DNA of 64,000 bases from Arenibacter latericius DSM 15913 (GTDB lineage Bacteria > Bacteroidota > Bacteroidia > Flavobacteriales > Flavobacteriaceae): the NCBI RefSeq assembly GCF_000424985.1, contig NZ_AUKX01000021.1:25563-89562 (forward strand). Direction: 5' to 3'. The first letter of the stretch is position 1; every line of letters begins with the position of its first letter. A program made the translations under genes and the position numbers. The notes under the pieces are model-generated. The model had not been told where the DNA came from. It saw only the letters and a list, made by a program, of their open reading frames with translations, and ran no database searches. Positions 54,841-64,000 of the stretch are shown here, in pieces.

Positions 54841-55365
54841 ATGTACCAGAAATACAAAAACGTAGAGACTGTTAAGCCGGGAGGTTTAGAATTAAAAGAT
54901 AAATTGGTAGGGATACAACGTGTTACCAAAGTTACCAAAGGTGGTAGAGCGTTCGGATTTTCCGCTATCGTTATTGTTGGAGATGAGAATGGTGTTGTAG
55001 GTCACGGTCTTGGGAAATCCAAGGAAGTCGCTACTGCTATTGCAAAAGCAATCGAAGATGCCAAAAAGAACCTTATAAGAATACCTCTTAATAAAGGAAC
55101 TTTGCCACATGAGCAAAAAGGTAAATACGGTGGGGCAAGAGTATATATTCAGCCTGCTTCTGAAGGTACCGGGGTTATTGCCGGTGGTGCTGTAAGGGCC
55201 GTATTGGAATCTGTAGGGGTTCAGGATGTTTTATCTAAATCTCAAGGTTCGTCTAACCCGCATAACGTGGTGAAAGCTACCTTTGATGCACTTTTACAAT
55301 TGAGAGATGCCAAAACGGTAGCTCTTCAGAGAGGTGTTTCCTTGGAAAAAGTTTTTAAAGGATAA
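54841..55365 (+). CDS. rpsE: 30S ribosomal protein S5
   Basis: A 174-residue S5 with a double-stranded-RNA-like N-terminal domain and the [31 protein letters not shown] loop, where spectinomycin-resistance changes map; it appears wild type. After its stop comes an unusual 113-nt spacer with heptad repeats. Confidence 0.99.
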   Translation: MYQKYKNVETVKPGGLELKDKLVGIQRVTKVTKGGRAFGFSAIVIVGDENGVVGHGLGKSKEVATAIAKAIEDAKKNLIRIPLNKGTLPHEQKGKYGGARVYIQPASEGTGVIAGGAVRAVLESVGVQDVLSKSQGSSNPHNVVKATFDALLQLRDAKTVALQRGVSLEKVFKG

Positions 55366-55370
55366 ATTTA

Positions 55371-55473
55371 TAGTACTAAGTATTAGGTACTGGGTATTAG
55401 TTAGTATAACTGCTGCGTTTAAACAAAGCAAACTGCTGGTACTGATTACTGATTACTGAATGCTGAATACTGA
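55371..55473. repeat. Heptad repeat arrays in the rpsE-rpmD spacer
   Basis: Left array (55371-55410) is built from 7-nt units such as AGTACTA, AGTATTA, GGTACTG, GGTATTA. Right array (55440-55473) has units ACTGATT, ACTGATT, ACTGAAT, GCTGAAT, ACTGATA. Read on the other strand the right array gives CAGTATT, CAGCATT, CAGTAAT, so the arrays are partly inverted copies. AACTGCTG occurs twice in the 30 nt between them. All other gaps nearby are 1-20 nt. Confidence 0.75.
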
Positions 55474-55478
55474 TAAAC

Positions 55479-55658
55479 ATGGCAAAGATTAAAGTAAAAC
55501 AGGTGAGGAGCGCAATTAATAGGGCTCAAAATCAAAAGAGGACCTTAGAGGCTCTTGGCTTACGAAGAATAGGACAGGTGGTAGAACATGATGACACCCC
55601 TAATATCCTAGGTATGGTAAATAAAGTTAAACACTTAGTTTCTATTGTAGAAGCTTAA
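55479..55658 (+). CDS. rpmD: 50S ribosomal protein L30
   Basis: A 59-residue L30. It begins MAKIKVKQVRSAINRAQNQK and has ALGLRRIGQVVEHDDTPNI, standard for the bacterial protein. Located after the repeat-filled spacer and 13 nt before rplO. The ATG lies directly after the repeats (ATAAACATG), so its translation-initiation region is partly built from them. Confidence 0.97.
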   Translation: MAKIKVKQVRSAINRAQNQKRTLEALGLRRIGQVVEHDDTPNILGMVNKVKHLVSIVEA

Positions 55659-55671
55659 AAATTTTAGTGTT

Positions 55672-56124
55672 ATGAATTTAAGTAATTTAAAACCTGCGGA
55701 AGGTGCAAAACAACGAGCCGGAAAAGTTGTAGGTAGAGGACAAGGTTCTGGTAAAGGTGGCACCGCAACCAGAGGACATAAAGGAGCTAAATCTAGATCT
55801 GGTTATTCTAAGAAACTTGGTTTTGAAGGGGGTCAGATGCCGTTGCAAAGACGTGTTCCTAAATTTGGCTTTACTAACATAAACCGTAAGGATTATGCTG
55901 GTATCAATCTAGATAAAATTCAAGAATTAGTAGATAAGGGAATCGCTAAGGATGCAGTTTCTTTAGATACTCTTATTGAAAATGGATTGGTCGGAAAAAA
56001 CGACTTAGTTAAAATATTAGGTGGAGGGGAACTTAAGGCATCTCTTAAAGTTTCTGCACATAAATTTACTGCTACTGCAAAAGCTGCTATTGAAGCTGCA
56101 GGTGGTGAAGCAATAAGTTTATAA
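55672..56124 (+). CDS. rplO: 50S ribosomal protein L15
   Basis: A 150-residue L15. The long N-terminal extension (MNLSNLKPAEGAKQRAGKVV, GRGQGSGKGGTATRGHKGAKSRSG) that reaches into 23S rRNA is typical, as is GGQMPLQRRVPKFGF. 13 nt before secY. Confidence 0.99.
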   Translation: MNLSNLKPAEGAKQRAGKVVGRGQGSGKGGTATRGHKGAKSRSGYSKKLGFEGGQMPLQRRVPKFGFTNINRKDYAGINLDKIQELVDKGIAKDAVSLDTLIENGLVGKNDLVKILGGGELKASLKVSAHKFTATAKAAIEAAGGEAISL

Positions 56125-56137
56125 GTCAAAGAATACT

Positions 56138-57481
56138 ATGAAGAAATTTTTCGATACATTATCAAATATTTGGAAGATTGATGAGCTTAAGGGTAGGATT
56201 ATTGTAACCCTAGGCTTGCTTTTAGTGTATCGGTTTGGTGCACAAGTTGTGCTTCCAGGTATAGATTCTACTCAGCTGGGGGCTTTGTCTTCCAGTACAG
56301 AGAGCGGTATTTTAGGTATCTTAAATGCATTTACCGGAGGAGCATTGTCTAATGCCTCCGTTTTTGCATTGGGTATAATGCCATATATTTCTGCTTCCAT
56401 TGTAGTTCAGTTGATGGGAATAGCTATTCCTTATCTTCAGAAGTTGCAGAAGGAAGGAGAAAGTGGGAGAAAGACCATTAATCAGATTACTAGATGGTTA
56501 ACCATCGGTATTTGTGTTGTTCAAGCTCCTACTTATTTGTATAGTTTGGGTGCTCTAGGGGTTCCAGACAGTGCATTTGTATTTGGAAAAGGAATTGATT
56601 TTATTATCCCATCGGTAATAATATTAGTTTCTGGAACAATTTTTGCTATGTGGTTGGGGGAGAAAATTACCGATAAAGGAATTGGTAACGGGATATCCCT
56701 ACTGATCATGGTGGGTATTATAGCTAATATGCCACAGAGTTTTGTTCAGGAATTTGTCTCTAGAACCACTAACAATACTGGAGGTCTCATGTTTATGTTG
56801 ATCGAGGTTATTATATGGTTCGCGGTTATCTTGTTGTGTGTGCTATTGGTTATGGCTACACGCCAGATTCCTGTACAGTATGCTAGACGTACAGCTTCTG
56901 GTGGATATGAGAAAAATATCATGGGATCTAGACAATATATTCCATTAAAATTGAATGCTTCTGGGGTAATGCCTATTATCTTTGCACAAGCTATAATGTT
57001 TGCACCAGGTTTGCTTGGTAAAACATTTAATAATACGGCTGTTGGGCAATGGATGGAAGTTCAGTTTGAGGATATTTTTGGCTTAGCCTATAATTTATTG
57101 TTTGGGTTTTTAATCATTGTATTTACTTATTTCTATACAGCGATTACTGTACCAACCAACAAAATGGCTGATGATCTTAAAAGAAGCGGCGGATTTATTC
57201 CTGGTATTAGACCAGGAAAGGAAACAGGGGAATATCTAGATAAGATAATGTCCCTGATTACTCTACCAGGATCTATTTTCTTAGCTTTGTTGGCTGTATT
57301 GCCGGCAGTTATTGCTAAGTTGATGGGTGTTCAAATGGGGTGGGCCTTGTTTTATGGAGGTACTTCTTTATTGATTATGGTAGGTGTTGCCATCGATACT
57401 GTACAGCAAGTAAATTCATATTTGCTGAATAGGCATTATGATGGATTGATGAAAACTGGTAAAAATAGAAAGGTAGCGTAG
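56138..57481 (+). CDS. secY: Preprotein translocase subunit SecY
   Basis: A 447-residue channel of the Sec translocon with ten predicted membrane helices. The plug-side segment [30 protein letters not shown] and the helix 7-8 cytoplasmic loop [22 protein letters not shown], which contacts SecA and the ribosome, are conserved. It is located in the spc operon between rplO and infA as in most bacteria, with a one-nt gap to infA. Confidence 0.99.
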   Translation: MKKFFDTLSNIWKIDELKGRIIVTLGLLLVYRFGAQVVLPGIDSTQLGALSSSTESGILGILNAFTGGALSNASVFALGIMPYISASIVVQLMGIAIPYLQKLQKEGESGRKTINQITRWLTIGICVVQAPTYLYSLGALGVPDSAFVFGKGIDFIIPSVIILVSGTIFAMWLGEKITDKGIGNGISLLIMVGIIANMPQSFVQEFVSRTTNNTGGLMFMLIEVIIWFAVILLCVLLVMATRQIPVQYARRTASGGYEKNIMGSRQYIPLKLNASGVMPIIFAQAIMFAPGLLGKTFNNTAVGQWMEVQFEDIFGLAYNLLFGFLIIVFTYFYTAITVPTNKMADDLKRSGGFIPGIRPGKETGEYLDKIMSLITLPGSIFLALLAVLPAVIAKLMGVQMGWALFYGGTSLLIMVGVAIDTVQQVNSYLLNRHYDGLMKTGKNRKVA

Positions 57482-57482
57482 T

Positions 57483-57698
57483 ATGGCTAAACAAGCAGCA
57501 ATAGAGCAAGATGGAAGCATTATCGAAGCATTATCTAATGCTATGTTCCGCGTAGAGTTGGAAAACGGTCATGTGGTAACGGCACATATCTCTGGGAAGA
57601 TGCGTATGCATTACATTAAATTGCTTCCGGGAGATAAGGTAAAACTTGAAATGAGTCCGTACGATTTAACTAAAGCAAGAATTACATATAGATATTAA
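57483..57698 (+). CDS. infA: Translation initiation factor IF-1
   Basis: A 71-residue OB-fold protein binding the 30S A site. The sequence [32 protein letters not shown] is typical. 9 nt before rpmJ. Confidence 0.99.
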   Translation: MAKQAAIEQDGSIIEALSNAMFRVELENGHVVTAHISGKMRMHYIKLLPGDKVKLEMSPYDLTKARITYRY

Positions 57699-57707
57699 GC
57701 AAATAGG

Positions 57708-57824
57708 ATGAAAGTTAGAGCATCAGTAAAGAAAAGAAGTGCCGAGTGCAAAATAGTGCGCAGAAAAGGCAGATTGTACGTAATCAATAAAAAGAATCCT
57801 AGATTTAAACAAAGACAAGGGTAG
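57708..57824 (+). CDS. rpmJ: 50S ribosomal protein L36, zinc-free form
   Basis: A 38-residue L36: [19 protein letters not shown] at the N terminus and PRFKQRQG at the end. Of the usual zinc ligands (Cys11, Cys14, Cys27, His33) only Cys14 is kept; the others are Ser11, Asn27 and Phe33, so it should not bind zinc. Two nt before rpsM. Confidence 0.97.
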   Translation: MKVRASVKKRSAECKIVRRKGRLYVINKKNPRFKQRQG

Positions 57825-57826
57825 TT

Positions 57827-58201
57827 ATGGCAAGAATCGCAGGTGTAGATATACCAAAACAAAAAAGAGGGGTTATAGCCCTAACCTATATCTTTGGTAT
57901 AGGAAGAAGTAGAGCTAAGGATATTTTAGCCGCAGCTCAAGTAAGTGAAGATACTAAAGTATCTGATTGGAACGATGATGAGATTAGCCGTATTCGTGAG
58001 GCAGTTTCTTCTTTAACTATAGAAGGAGAATTGCGTTCCGAAAACCAAATGAACATTAAGCGTTTAATGGACATAGGTTGTTACAGAGGTATACGCCATA
58101 GATCTGGTTTACCTTTAAGAGGTCAAAGAACCAAGAACAACTCTAGGACAAGAAAAGGTAAGAGAAAAACAGTTGCTAATAAGAAAAAAGTAACTAAATA
58201 A
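57827..58201 (+). CDS. rpsM: 30S ribosomal protein S13
   Basis: A 124-residue S13 in the 30S head, contacting P-site t[31 protein letters not shown] and [28 protein letters not shown] are canonical. First gene of the alpha part, but only 2 nt after rpmJ, so no separate promoter is likely. Confidence 0.99.
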   Translation: MARIAGVDIPKQKRGVIALTYIFGIGRSRAKDILAAAQVSEDTKVSDWNDDEISRIREAVSSLTIEGELRSENQMNIKRLMDIGCYRGIRHRSGLPLRGQRTKNNSRTRKGKRKTVANKKKVTK

Positions 58202-58214
58202 TAATTAGGATATT

Positions 58215-58607
58215 ATGGCAAAGGCAAGTGCAAAAGCGACAAAGAAGCGCAAGGTAATAGTAGAGTCTGTGGGCGAAGCTCATGTAACTGCTTCTTTTAA
58301 TAATATTATTGTTTCTTTAACCAATAAAAAAGGAGATGTAATCTCTTGGTCTTCAGCAGGTAAAATGGGTTTTAGAGGTTCTAAAAAGAATACTCCCTAT
58401 GCGGCTCAAGTTGCATCAGAGGATTGTGCAAGAGTAGCACATGATGCTGGTTTAAGAAAGGTAAAGGTTTATGTAAAGGGGCCTGGTAATGGTAGAGAAT
58501 CTGCTATCCGAGCTATACACAACTCTGGAATTGAGGTTACCGAAATCATCGATATTACCCCAATGCCACACAACGGTTGTAGACCACCAAAAAGAAGAAG
58601 AGTTTAA
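58215..58607 (+). CDS. rpsK: 30S ribosomal protein S11
   Basis: A 130-residue S11 of the 30S platform. [41 protein letters not shown] and the end [17 protein letters not shown] are typical. A 109-nt spacer separates it from rpsD. Confidence 0.99.
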   Translation: MAKASAKATKKRKVIVESVGEAHVTASFNNIIVSLTNKKGDVISWSSAGKMGFRGSKKNTPYAAQVASEDCARVAHDAGLRKVKVYVKGPGNGRESAIRAIHNSGIEVTEIIDITPMPHNGCRPPKRRRV

Positions 58608-58627
58608 TTTATATTAGTTTAATAATT

Positions 58628-58645
58628 AATCCTAATACAAGGATT
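58628..58645 (+). promoter_or_regulatory. Hairpin in the rpsK-rpsD leader
   Basis: AATCCT pairs with AGGATT around a 6-nt loop, within a 109-nt spacer that is five to ten times longer than its neighbours. Candidate site for S4 autoregulation, not a terminator. Confidence 0.35.
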
Positions 58646-58716
58646 TTCAAGGAGTGTAGTTACGATTATCGAAGGATAAGCCTTAATTCATGATCACACT
58701 TCTAAAATAAAAGAAA

Positions 58717-59322
58717 ATGGCAAGATATACAGGACCAAAAACAAAGATTGCTCGTAAATTTGGCGAGGCGATTTTCGGAGACGATAAAGCTTTTGAGAAA
58801 AGAAATTATCCTCCAGGACAACACGGAAATAACAGACGTCGTGGTAAAAAGTCTGAATACGCTATCCAGTTAATGGAAAAGCAAAAAGCAAAATACACTT
58901 ACGGTATTTTGGAAAAACAATTTAGAAACATTTTTGGAAAGGCCAATAGAAGTGGTGGAGTTACCGGTGAGGTATTACTTCAACTTTGTGAGTCTCGTTT
59001 AGATAATGTTGTTTATAGAATGGGTATTGCGCCTACTAGAAGCGCAGCTAGACAATTAGTATCCCATAGACACATTACTGTTAACGGGGAATTGGTTAAT
59101 ATTCCTTCTTATACCCTAAAGCCAGGTGATGTTGTAGGAGTAAGAGAAAAATCAAAATCCTTAAAGGCTATTGTAGATTCTTTAGACGCACATAGTAGCG
59201 TATATGAGTGGATCACATGGAATAGTGAAAAAAAGGAGGGTAGTTTTGTTGCCATCCCGGAAAGAATGCAAATTCCGGAAAATATAAAAGAACAATTAAT
59301 AGTTGAGTTATACTCAAAATAA
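58717..59322 (+). CDS. rpsD: 30S ribosomal protein S4
   Basis: A 201-residue S4, an assembly initiator and autoregulator in several bacteria. [48 protein letters not shown] and the S4 RNA-binding domain ([30 protein letters not shown]) are present. The zinc-type cysteines of some S4 proteins are absent from the N terminus. 18 nt before rpoA. Confidence 0.99.
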   Translation: MARYTGPKTKIARKFGEAIFGDDKAFEKRNYPPGQHGNNRRRGKKSEYAIQLMEKQKAKYTYGILEKQFRNIFGKANRSGGVTGEVLLQLCESRLDNVVYRMGIAPTRSAARQLVSHRHITVNGELVNIPSYTLKPGDVVGVREKSKSLKAIVDSLDAHSSVYEWITWNSEKKEGSFVAIPERMQIPENIKEQLIVELYSK

Positions 59323-59340
59323 AACAACACTGATCCAATT

Positions 59341-60333
59341 ATGGCATTATTAAATTTTCAGAAGCCCGATAAAGTTATAATGATTGATTCCTCCGATTTC
59401 GAAGGCAAATTTGAATTTCGTCCGTTGGAACCAGGTTATGGCCTTACTATTGGGAACGCATTAAGAAGGGTTCTGCTCTCTTCCTTGGAAGGCTTTGCTA
59501 TCACTTCTGTCAGAATTGATAAGGTAGAACACGAGTTTTCTGTAATTTCAGGTGTTGTGGAAGACGTCACCGAAATCATTTTAAATCTTAAGCAAGTTCG
59601 TTTTAAGAGACAAATCGATGACGTGGACAGTGAAACGGTATCTATTTCCGTTAGTGGAAAAGAACAGTTAACTGCAGGTGATTTTCAAAAATTCATCTCA
59701 GGCTATCAGGTGTTAAACCCAGATTTAGTTATCTGTAATATGGAGCCTAATGTAAATATTAACATGCATATCACTATCGAAAAAGGTAGAGGATATGTAC
59801 CAGCAGAGGAGAATAAAAAATCCAACGCTATGTTAGGTACCATTGCTGTAGATTCTATCTTTACACCTATAAAGAACGTTAAATACAGTATTGAGAACTT
59901 TAGGGTTGAGCAGAAAACAGATTACGAAAAATTGGTTTTCGAAATTCAGACCGATGGTTCTATTCATCCGAAAGACGCATTAACCGAAGGAGCAAAAGTT
60001 CTTATTCACCACTTTATGTTGTTTTCAGATGAGCGTATTACTTTGGAAGCAGACGAGATTGCACAAACAGAAACTTATGATGAGGAATCGTTGCATATGC
60101 GTCAGCTTTTAAAGACTAAATTGGTAGACTTGGACCTTTCTGTAAGGGCGCTAAACTGCTTAAAAGCAGCAGAAGTGGATTCTTTGGGAGACTTGGTTGC
60201 CTATAACAAGAACGATTTAATGAAATTTAGAAACTTTGGTAAAAAATCCTTGACCGAATTAGAAGAATTGGTGATGAACAAGGGATTGAGTTTCGGAATG
60301 GATTTATCAAAATATAAATTAGATAAAGATTAA
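59341..60333 (+). CDS. rpoA: RNA polymerase alpha subunit
   Basis: A 330-residue alpha subunit. The assembly domain ([31 protein letters not shown]) and the C-terminal domain ([37 protein letters not shown]) that binds activators and DNA are both complete. Typical position between rpsD and rplQ. Confidence 0.99.
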   Translation: MALLNFQKPDKVIMIDSSDFEGKFEFRPLEPGYGLTIGNALRRVLLSSLEGFAITSVRIDKVEHEFSVISGVVEDVTEIILNLKQVRFKRQIDDVDSETVSISVSGKEQLTAGDFQKFISGYQVLNPDLVICNMEPNVNINMHITIEKGRGYVPAEENKKSNAMLGTIAVDSIFTPIKNVKYSIENFRVEQKTDYEKLVFEIQTDGSIHPKDALTEGAKVLIHHFMLFSDERITLEADEIAQTETYDEESLHMRQLLKTKLVDLDLSVRALNCLKAAEVDSLGDLVAYNKNDLMKFRNFGKKSLTELEELVMNKGLSFGMDLSKYKLDKD

Positions 60334-60390
60334 TATCGCTTTTTAAGAATTGGTATAACCATATCTAAGAAAAGTTTATAGAAAAGTACA

Positions 60391-60927
60391 ATGAGACACG
60401 GCAAAAAAGTTAATCATTTAGGAAGAAAGACAGCCCATAGAAGTGCTATGTTAGCAAATATGGCTTGTTCTTTAATAGAGCATAAGAGAATTAATACAAC
60501 TGTAGCTAAAGCCAAGGCTTTAAAGCAGTTTGTAGAGCCATTGATCACTAGATCTAAGGCAGAGAATAATCAAACTCTTGAAAAAGGTACTCATAATCGT
60601 CGTATCGTTTTTAAAAATCTTCGTGATAAAAATGCAATTACTGAACTTTTCAGTAATGTAGCGGAGAAAGTTGGCGATAGACCAGGAGGGTATACCAGAA
60701 TTATTAAACTGGGTAATAGACTTGGAGATAATGCTGATATGGCTATGATAGAGTTGGTAGATTTCAATGAAATTTATAATTCTGACAAGTCCACTAAGCA
60801 GAAAACTACAAGAAGAAGTAGAAGATCTAAGAAATCTGAAGCTCCTGTAGCACCAGCTGCTAATACTGAGTCTAAAGCTGATACTGATAGTAAAGCAGAA
60901 TCTAAAGGTGATGACTCTAAAGAATAA
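60391..60927 (+). CDS. rplQ: 50S ribosomal protein L17 with C-terminal extension
   Basis: The first 130 residues are a normal L17 ([49 protein letters not shown]). About 45 further residues form a low-complexity Lys/Ser/Ala/Asp tail (from [21 protein letters not shown] to the end) that is not part of the core fold. The total of 178 is longer than the usual 120-130. Last ribosomal gene of the cluster. Confidence 0.98.
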   Translation: MRHGKKVNHLGRKTAHRSAMLANMACSLIEHKRINTTVAKAKALKQFVEPLITRSKAENNQTLEKGTHNRRIVFKNLRDKNAITELFSNVAEKVGDRPGGYTRIIKLGNRLGDNADMAMIELVDFNEIYNSDKSTKQKTTRRSRRSKKSEAPVAPAANTESKADTDSKAESKGDDSKE

Positions 60928-61070
60928 AACTATTATTACATAATATCCTTTTTTTATATCAAATAAGCTAGCTTCCTCGTAACTTTATCGCGTCGAGCAA
61001 AATAGCTGCACCAAGGAAACATCTTGGTATATATCATTTTGTCAATTAAAAAATAAGGTAACACTAGAAA

Positions 61071-62183
61071 ATGAAGTATCAAACAAGAAAAAAAGCAATA
61101 TTGTTATTGGCCGATGGAACTATTTTTCACGGTAAGTCTGTAGGCGACAAAGAGGGAACGGTCTTTGGAGAAGCTTGCTTTAGTACCGGAATGACCGGAT
61201 ATCAAGAAGTATTTACCGATCCTTCTTACTTTGGTCAAATAATGGTGACAAGCAATGCTCATATTGGCAATTATGGTACGCAAGTGGATGAAGTGGAATC
61301 CGATACGGTACAAATAGCTGGTTTGGTTTGTAAGAATTTTAGCTATACGCATTCTAGACCATCTTCTGACGCCAGCTTGTTAGAATTTATGGAGAAAAGT
61401 AATTTGTTTGCTATCTCTGATGTAGACACTAGGGCATTGGTGGGTTATATTAGAGATAATGGAGCAATGAATGCTGTAATTTCTACAGATGTTAATAACA
61501 TAGAGGAGCTTAAGAAGAAATTGGCAGCAGTGCCTAGTATGAAAGGTTTAGAGCTAGCATCTAAAGTTTCTACTAAAGAACCATACTATTTTGGTGAAGA
61601 ATCTGCTAAGTATAAAATTTCTGCCTTAGATATTGGAATAAAAAGAAATATTCTGAGAAACCTTGCAAAAAGGGATGCCTATATTAAAGTGTTTCCTTAC
61701 GATGCCTCTTTCGAAGAGATGAGTGAATGGAATCCGGATGCTTATTTTATTTCTAATGGACCTGGGGATCCCGATCCTTTGAAAGAAGCTGTGGTGGCTA
61801 CCAAGAAAATAATCGACTCGGGAAAACCTTTGTTTGGTATTTGTCTTGGGCATCAAGTATTGGCACTTGCTAATGGGATTTCTACTTTTAAAATGCATAA
61901 TGGACATAGGGGAATTAATCATCCTGTAATGAACCTTATAACAGGAAAAGGGGAAATTACATCTCAAAATCATGGTTTCGCTGTTAATAGAGAAGAAGCA
62001 GAGGCTAATCCAAATATAGAAATTACTCATGTGCATCTAAATGACGACACTTTGGCTGGGATGAAAATGAAAGGGAAGAATATATTTTCGGTACAATATC
62101 ATCCAGAAGCTAGTCCAGGACCTAATGATGCTAATTACCTTTTTGATCAGTTTTTTGAAATGATCGAATCTTCATCAAACTAA
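61071..62183 (+). CDS. carA: Carbamoyl-phosphate synthase small subunit
   Basis: A 370-residue glutamine amidotransferase subunit supplying ammonia to CarB for arginine and pyrimidine synthesis. The N-terminal CarA-specific domain (LLADGTIFHGKSVG, EACFSTGMTGYQEVFTDPSYFGQI) precedes a class I amidotransferase with nucleophile Cys258 in FGICLGHQ and the His/Glu pair in YHPEASPGP. carB is not adjacent. The gene follows rplQ after a 143-nt spacer with no clear terminator, so partial read-through from the ribosomal cluster is possible. Confidence 0.98.
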   Translation: MKYQTRKKAILLLADGTIFHGKSVGDKEGTVFGEACFSTGMTGYQEVFTDPSYFGQIMVTSNAHIGNYGTQVDEVESDTVQIAGLVCKNFSYTHSRPSSDASLLEFMEKSNLFAISDVDTRALVGYIRDNGAMNAVISTDVNNIEELKKKLAAVPSMKGLELASKVSTKEPYYFGEESAKYKISALDIGIKRNILRNLAKRDAYIKVFPYDASFEEMSEWNPDAYFISNGPGDPDPLKEAVVATKKIIDSGKPLFGICLGHQVLALANGISTFKMHNGHRGINHPVMNLITGKGEITSQNHGFAVNREEAEANPNIEITHVHLNDDTLAGMKMKGKNIFSVQYHPEASPGPNDANYLFDQFFEMIESSSN

Positions 62184-62259
62184 AACGTTATAGTCTGTAA
62201 ATAGTAGTGTGAAATCGCTATTATCCTCTTAATTATAGGGGAATGCGAGCTTGCTTTAT

Positions 62260-62267
62260 TATATTTG
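62260..62267 (+). promoter_or_regulatory. -7 box of eno
   Basis: TATATTTG matches TAnnTTTG and lies 33 nt before the eno ATG. No -33 element is apparent. Confidence 0.5.
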
Positions 62268-62282
62268 TAAATAATTAATTAA

Positions 62283-63590
<1,308 letters not shown>

Positions 63591-63620
63591 TAGCTTTTCT
63601 TACTAATGAATTTTAAGGAA

Positions 63621-63651
63621 AATGCCATTCAAGTTTTGAATGGCATTTTTT
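63621..63651 (+). terminator. Intrinsic terminator of eno
   Basis: AATGCCATTCAA pairs perfectly with TTGAATGGCATT around a 3-nt loop, followed by a T-run. Confidence 0.92.
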
Positions 63652-63705
63652 ATTCTAGAGGGGTAAATACCCCGAGGCTTGCCTCGCACGAAAAAAAACA
63701 GTAAT

Positions 63706-63723
63706 CTTGAGCGTGAGCTCAAG
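63706..63723 (+). promoter_or_regulatory. Hairpin covering the tnpA start
   Basis: CTTGAGC pairs perfectly with GCTCAAG; the 4-nt loop is GTGA, containing the likely GTG start. It could hold the start codon in a structure and lower translation, as known for IS200-type leaders. Confidence 0.5.
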
Positions 63724-64000
63724 CACCCATATACATAAGAGCCACAACGTTTCGTTGTTACTCTATCATTTGGTTTGTTCGACCAAATATCGCCGATTGG
63801 TACTAAGTCCTAAAGTTGAGAGGATTCTGTGTCAGACGTGTCTAGATATTCAGTACAGGTATGAAATCCATTTTTTGGAGATAGGTACGGATAAGGATCA
63901 TGTTCATTTTTTGATTCAGAGTGTTCCAACATATAGTCCGACCAAAATAGCAAGGACGGTAAAGAGCCTTACTGCCCGTGAGATTTTCTTTCATGACCCA
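63713..64000 (+). CDS. tnpA: IS200/IS605-family transposase TnpA (partial)
   Basis: Ninety-six codons of a Y1 HUH transposase, cut at the window edge. The start is probably the GTG at 63713 (a TTG at 63707 is also open); no ATG is available before HKSHNVS. Conserved features are LLLYHLVCSTKYRRLVL near the N terminus, the HUH metal motif in DKDHVHFLIQSVP, and KSLTAREIFF leading to the helix before the catalytic tyrosine, which lies beyond the window. About two thirds of a normal 150-residue protein is present, with no frameshift, so this may be an active single-strand transposon. Confidence 0.88.
   Translation, partial: MSSSTHIHKSHNVSLLLYHLVCSTKYRRLVLSPKVERILCQTCLDIQYRYEIHFLEIGTDKDHVHFLIQSVPTYSPTKIARTVKSLTAREIFFHDP

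Larger units (their letters stand above)
63660..64000 (+). mobile_element. IS200/IS605-type insertion sequence, left part only
   Basis: Begins 8 nt after the eno terminator with GGGGTA-AA-TACCCC (63660-63673) and CGAGGC-TT-GCCTCG (63673-63686), subterminal hairpins of the kind TnpA recognises, and runs into a tnpA gene that leaves the window. The exact left boundary cannot be fixed without the target site. No right end, tnpB or omega-RNA is visible. Confidence 0.8.

Noticed and set aside
61010..61028. ACCAAG/CTTGGT hairpin between rplQ and carA
   Set aside because: Short stem with no T-run; could be chance in AT-rich DNA. Not called as terminator or riboswitch.

Overview
The window reads as a chromosomal segment from a member of the Bacteroidota, most likely a marine Flavobacteriaceae. 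The evidence is AT-rich DNA, A-rich translation starts in place of Shine-Dalgarno sites, promoters of the TAnnTTTG (-7) type, two SusC/SusD outer-membrane pairs, a large bacterial alpha-2-macroglobulin, and a str-S10-spc-alpha ribosomal cluster that runs straight into carA and eno. No tRNA, rRNA, CRISPR array, phage module or biosynthetic cluster was seen.

Layout. 1-4.7 kb: FabH-like synthase plus methyltransferase, then gcvP, all on the minus strand. 4.8-9 kb: UbiA-like membrane protein, ECF sigma factor with a tiny zinc-binding (ZAS-type) partner, rhodanese lipoprotein, M3 oligopeptidase. 9.1-13.2 kb: purine genes purK-purE (minus) diverging from a fused hypoxanthine phosphoribosyltransferase-adenylate kinase gene, then obg. 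13.2-21.1 kb: potassium channel, DUF4136 lipoprotein, DoxX protein and a 2028-residue alpha-2-macroglobulin. 21.6-29.5 kb: mpl, a degraded SusD tail, a complete susC-susD pair, radC. 29.6-37.6 kb: deacetylase-like protein with a YjjG-type phosphatase, a three-gene envelope operon, rarA, rhomboid protease, rlmB. 37.7-43.2 kb: a second susC-susD pair with a downstream lipoprotein. 43.6-60.9 kb: rpsL to rplQ, including secY, infA and rpoA. 61-63.6 kb: carA and eno. 63.66 kb to the end: left part of an IS200/IS605-type element cut by the window edge.

How the genes work together. The 17-kb ribosomal block has one excellent promoter upstream of rpsL. Unusually large spacers break it at rpsJ-rplC (with an intrinsic terminator), rpsN-rpsH, rpsE-rpmD (with heptad repeats) and rpsK-rpsD; these are the places where internal regulation or insertion is most likely. 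The purine genes form a divergent synthesis/salvage hub. The two Sus pairs lack neighbouring glycan-degrading enzymes, so their substrates cannot be assigned.

Most worth a second look: (1) the susC-susD pair at 23.5-28.6 kb lies between direct repeats of about 226 bp made of a dead SusD 3' end plus an identical terminator; (2) the HPRT-adenylate kinase fusion; (3) heptad arrays inside the spc operon; (4) several genes whose -7 box ends only 4-5 nt before the start codon, suggesting leaderless mRNAs; (5) the terminator between rpsJ and rplC; (6) the hairpin-rich end of the IS element. Nothing here amounts to a wholly new defence or metabolic system.
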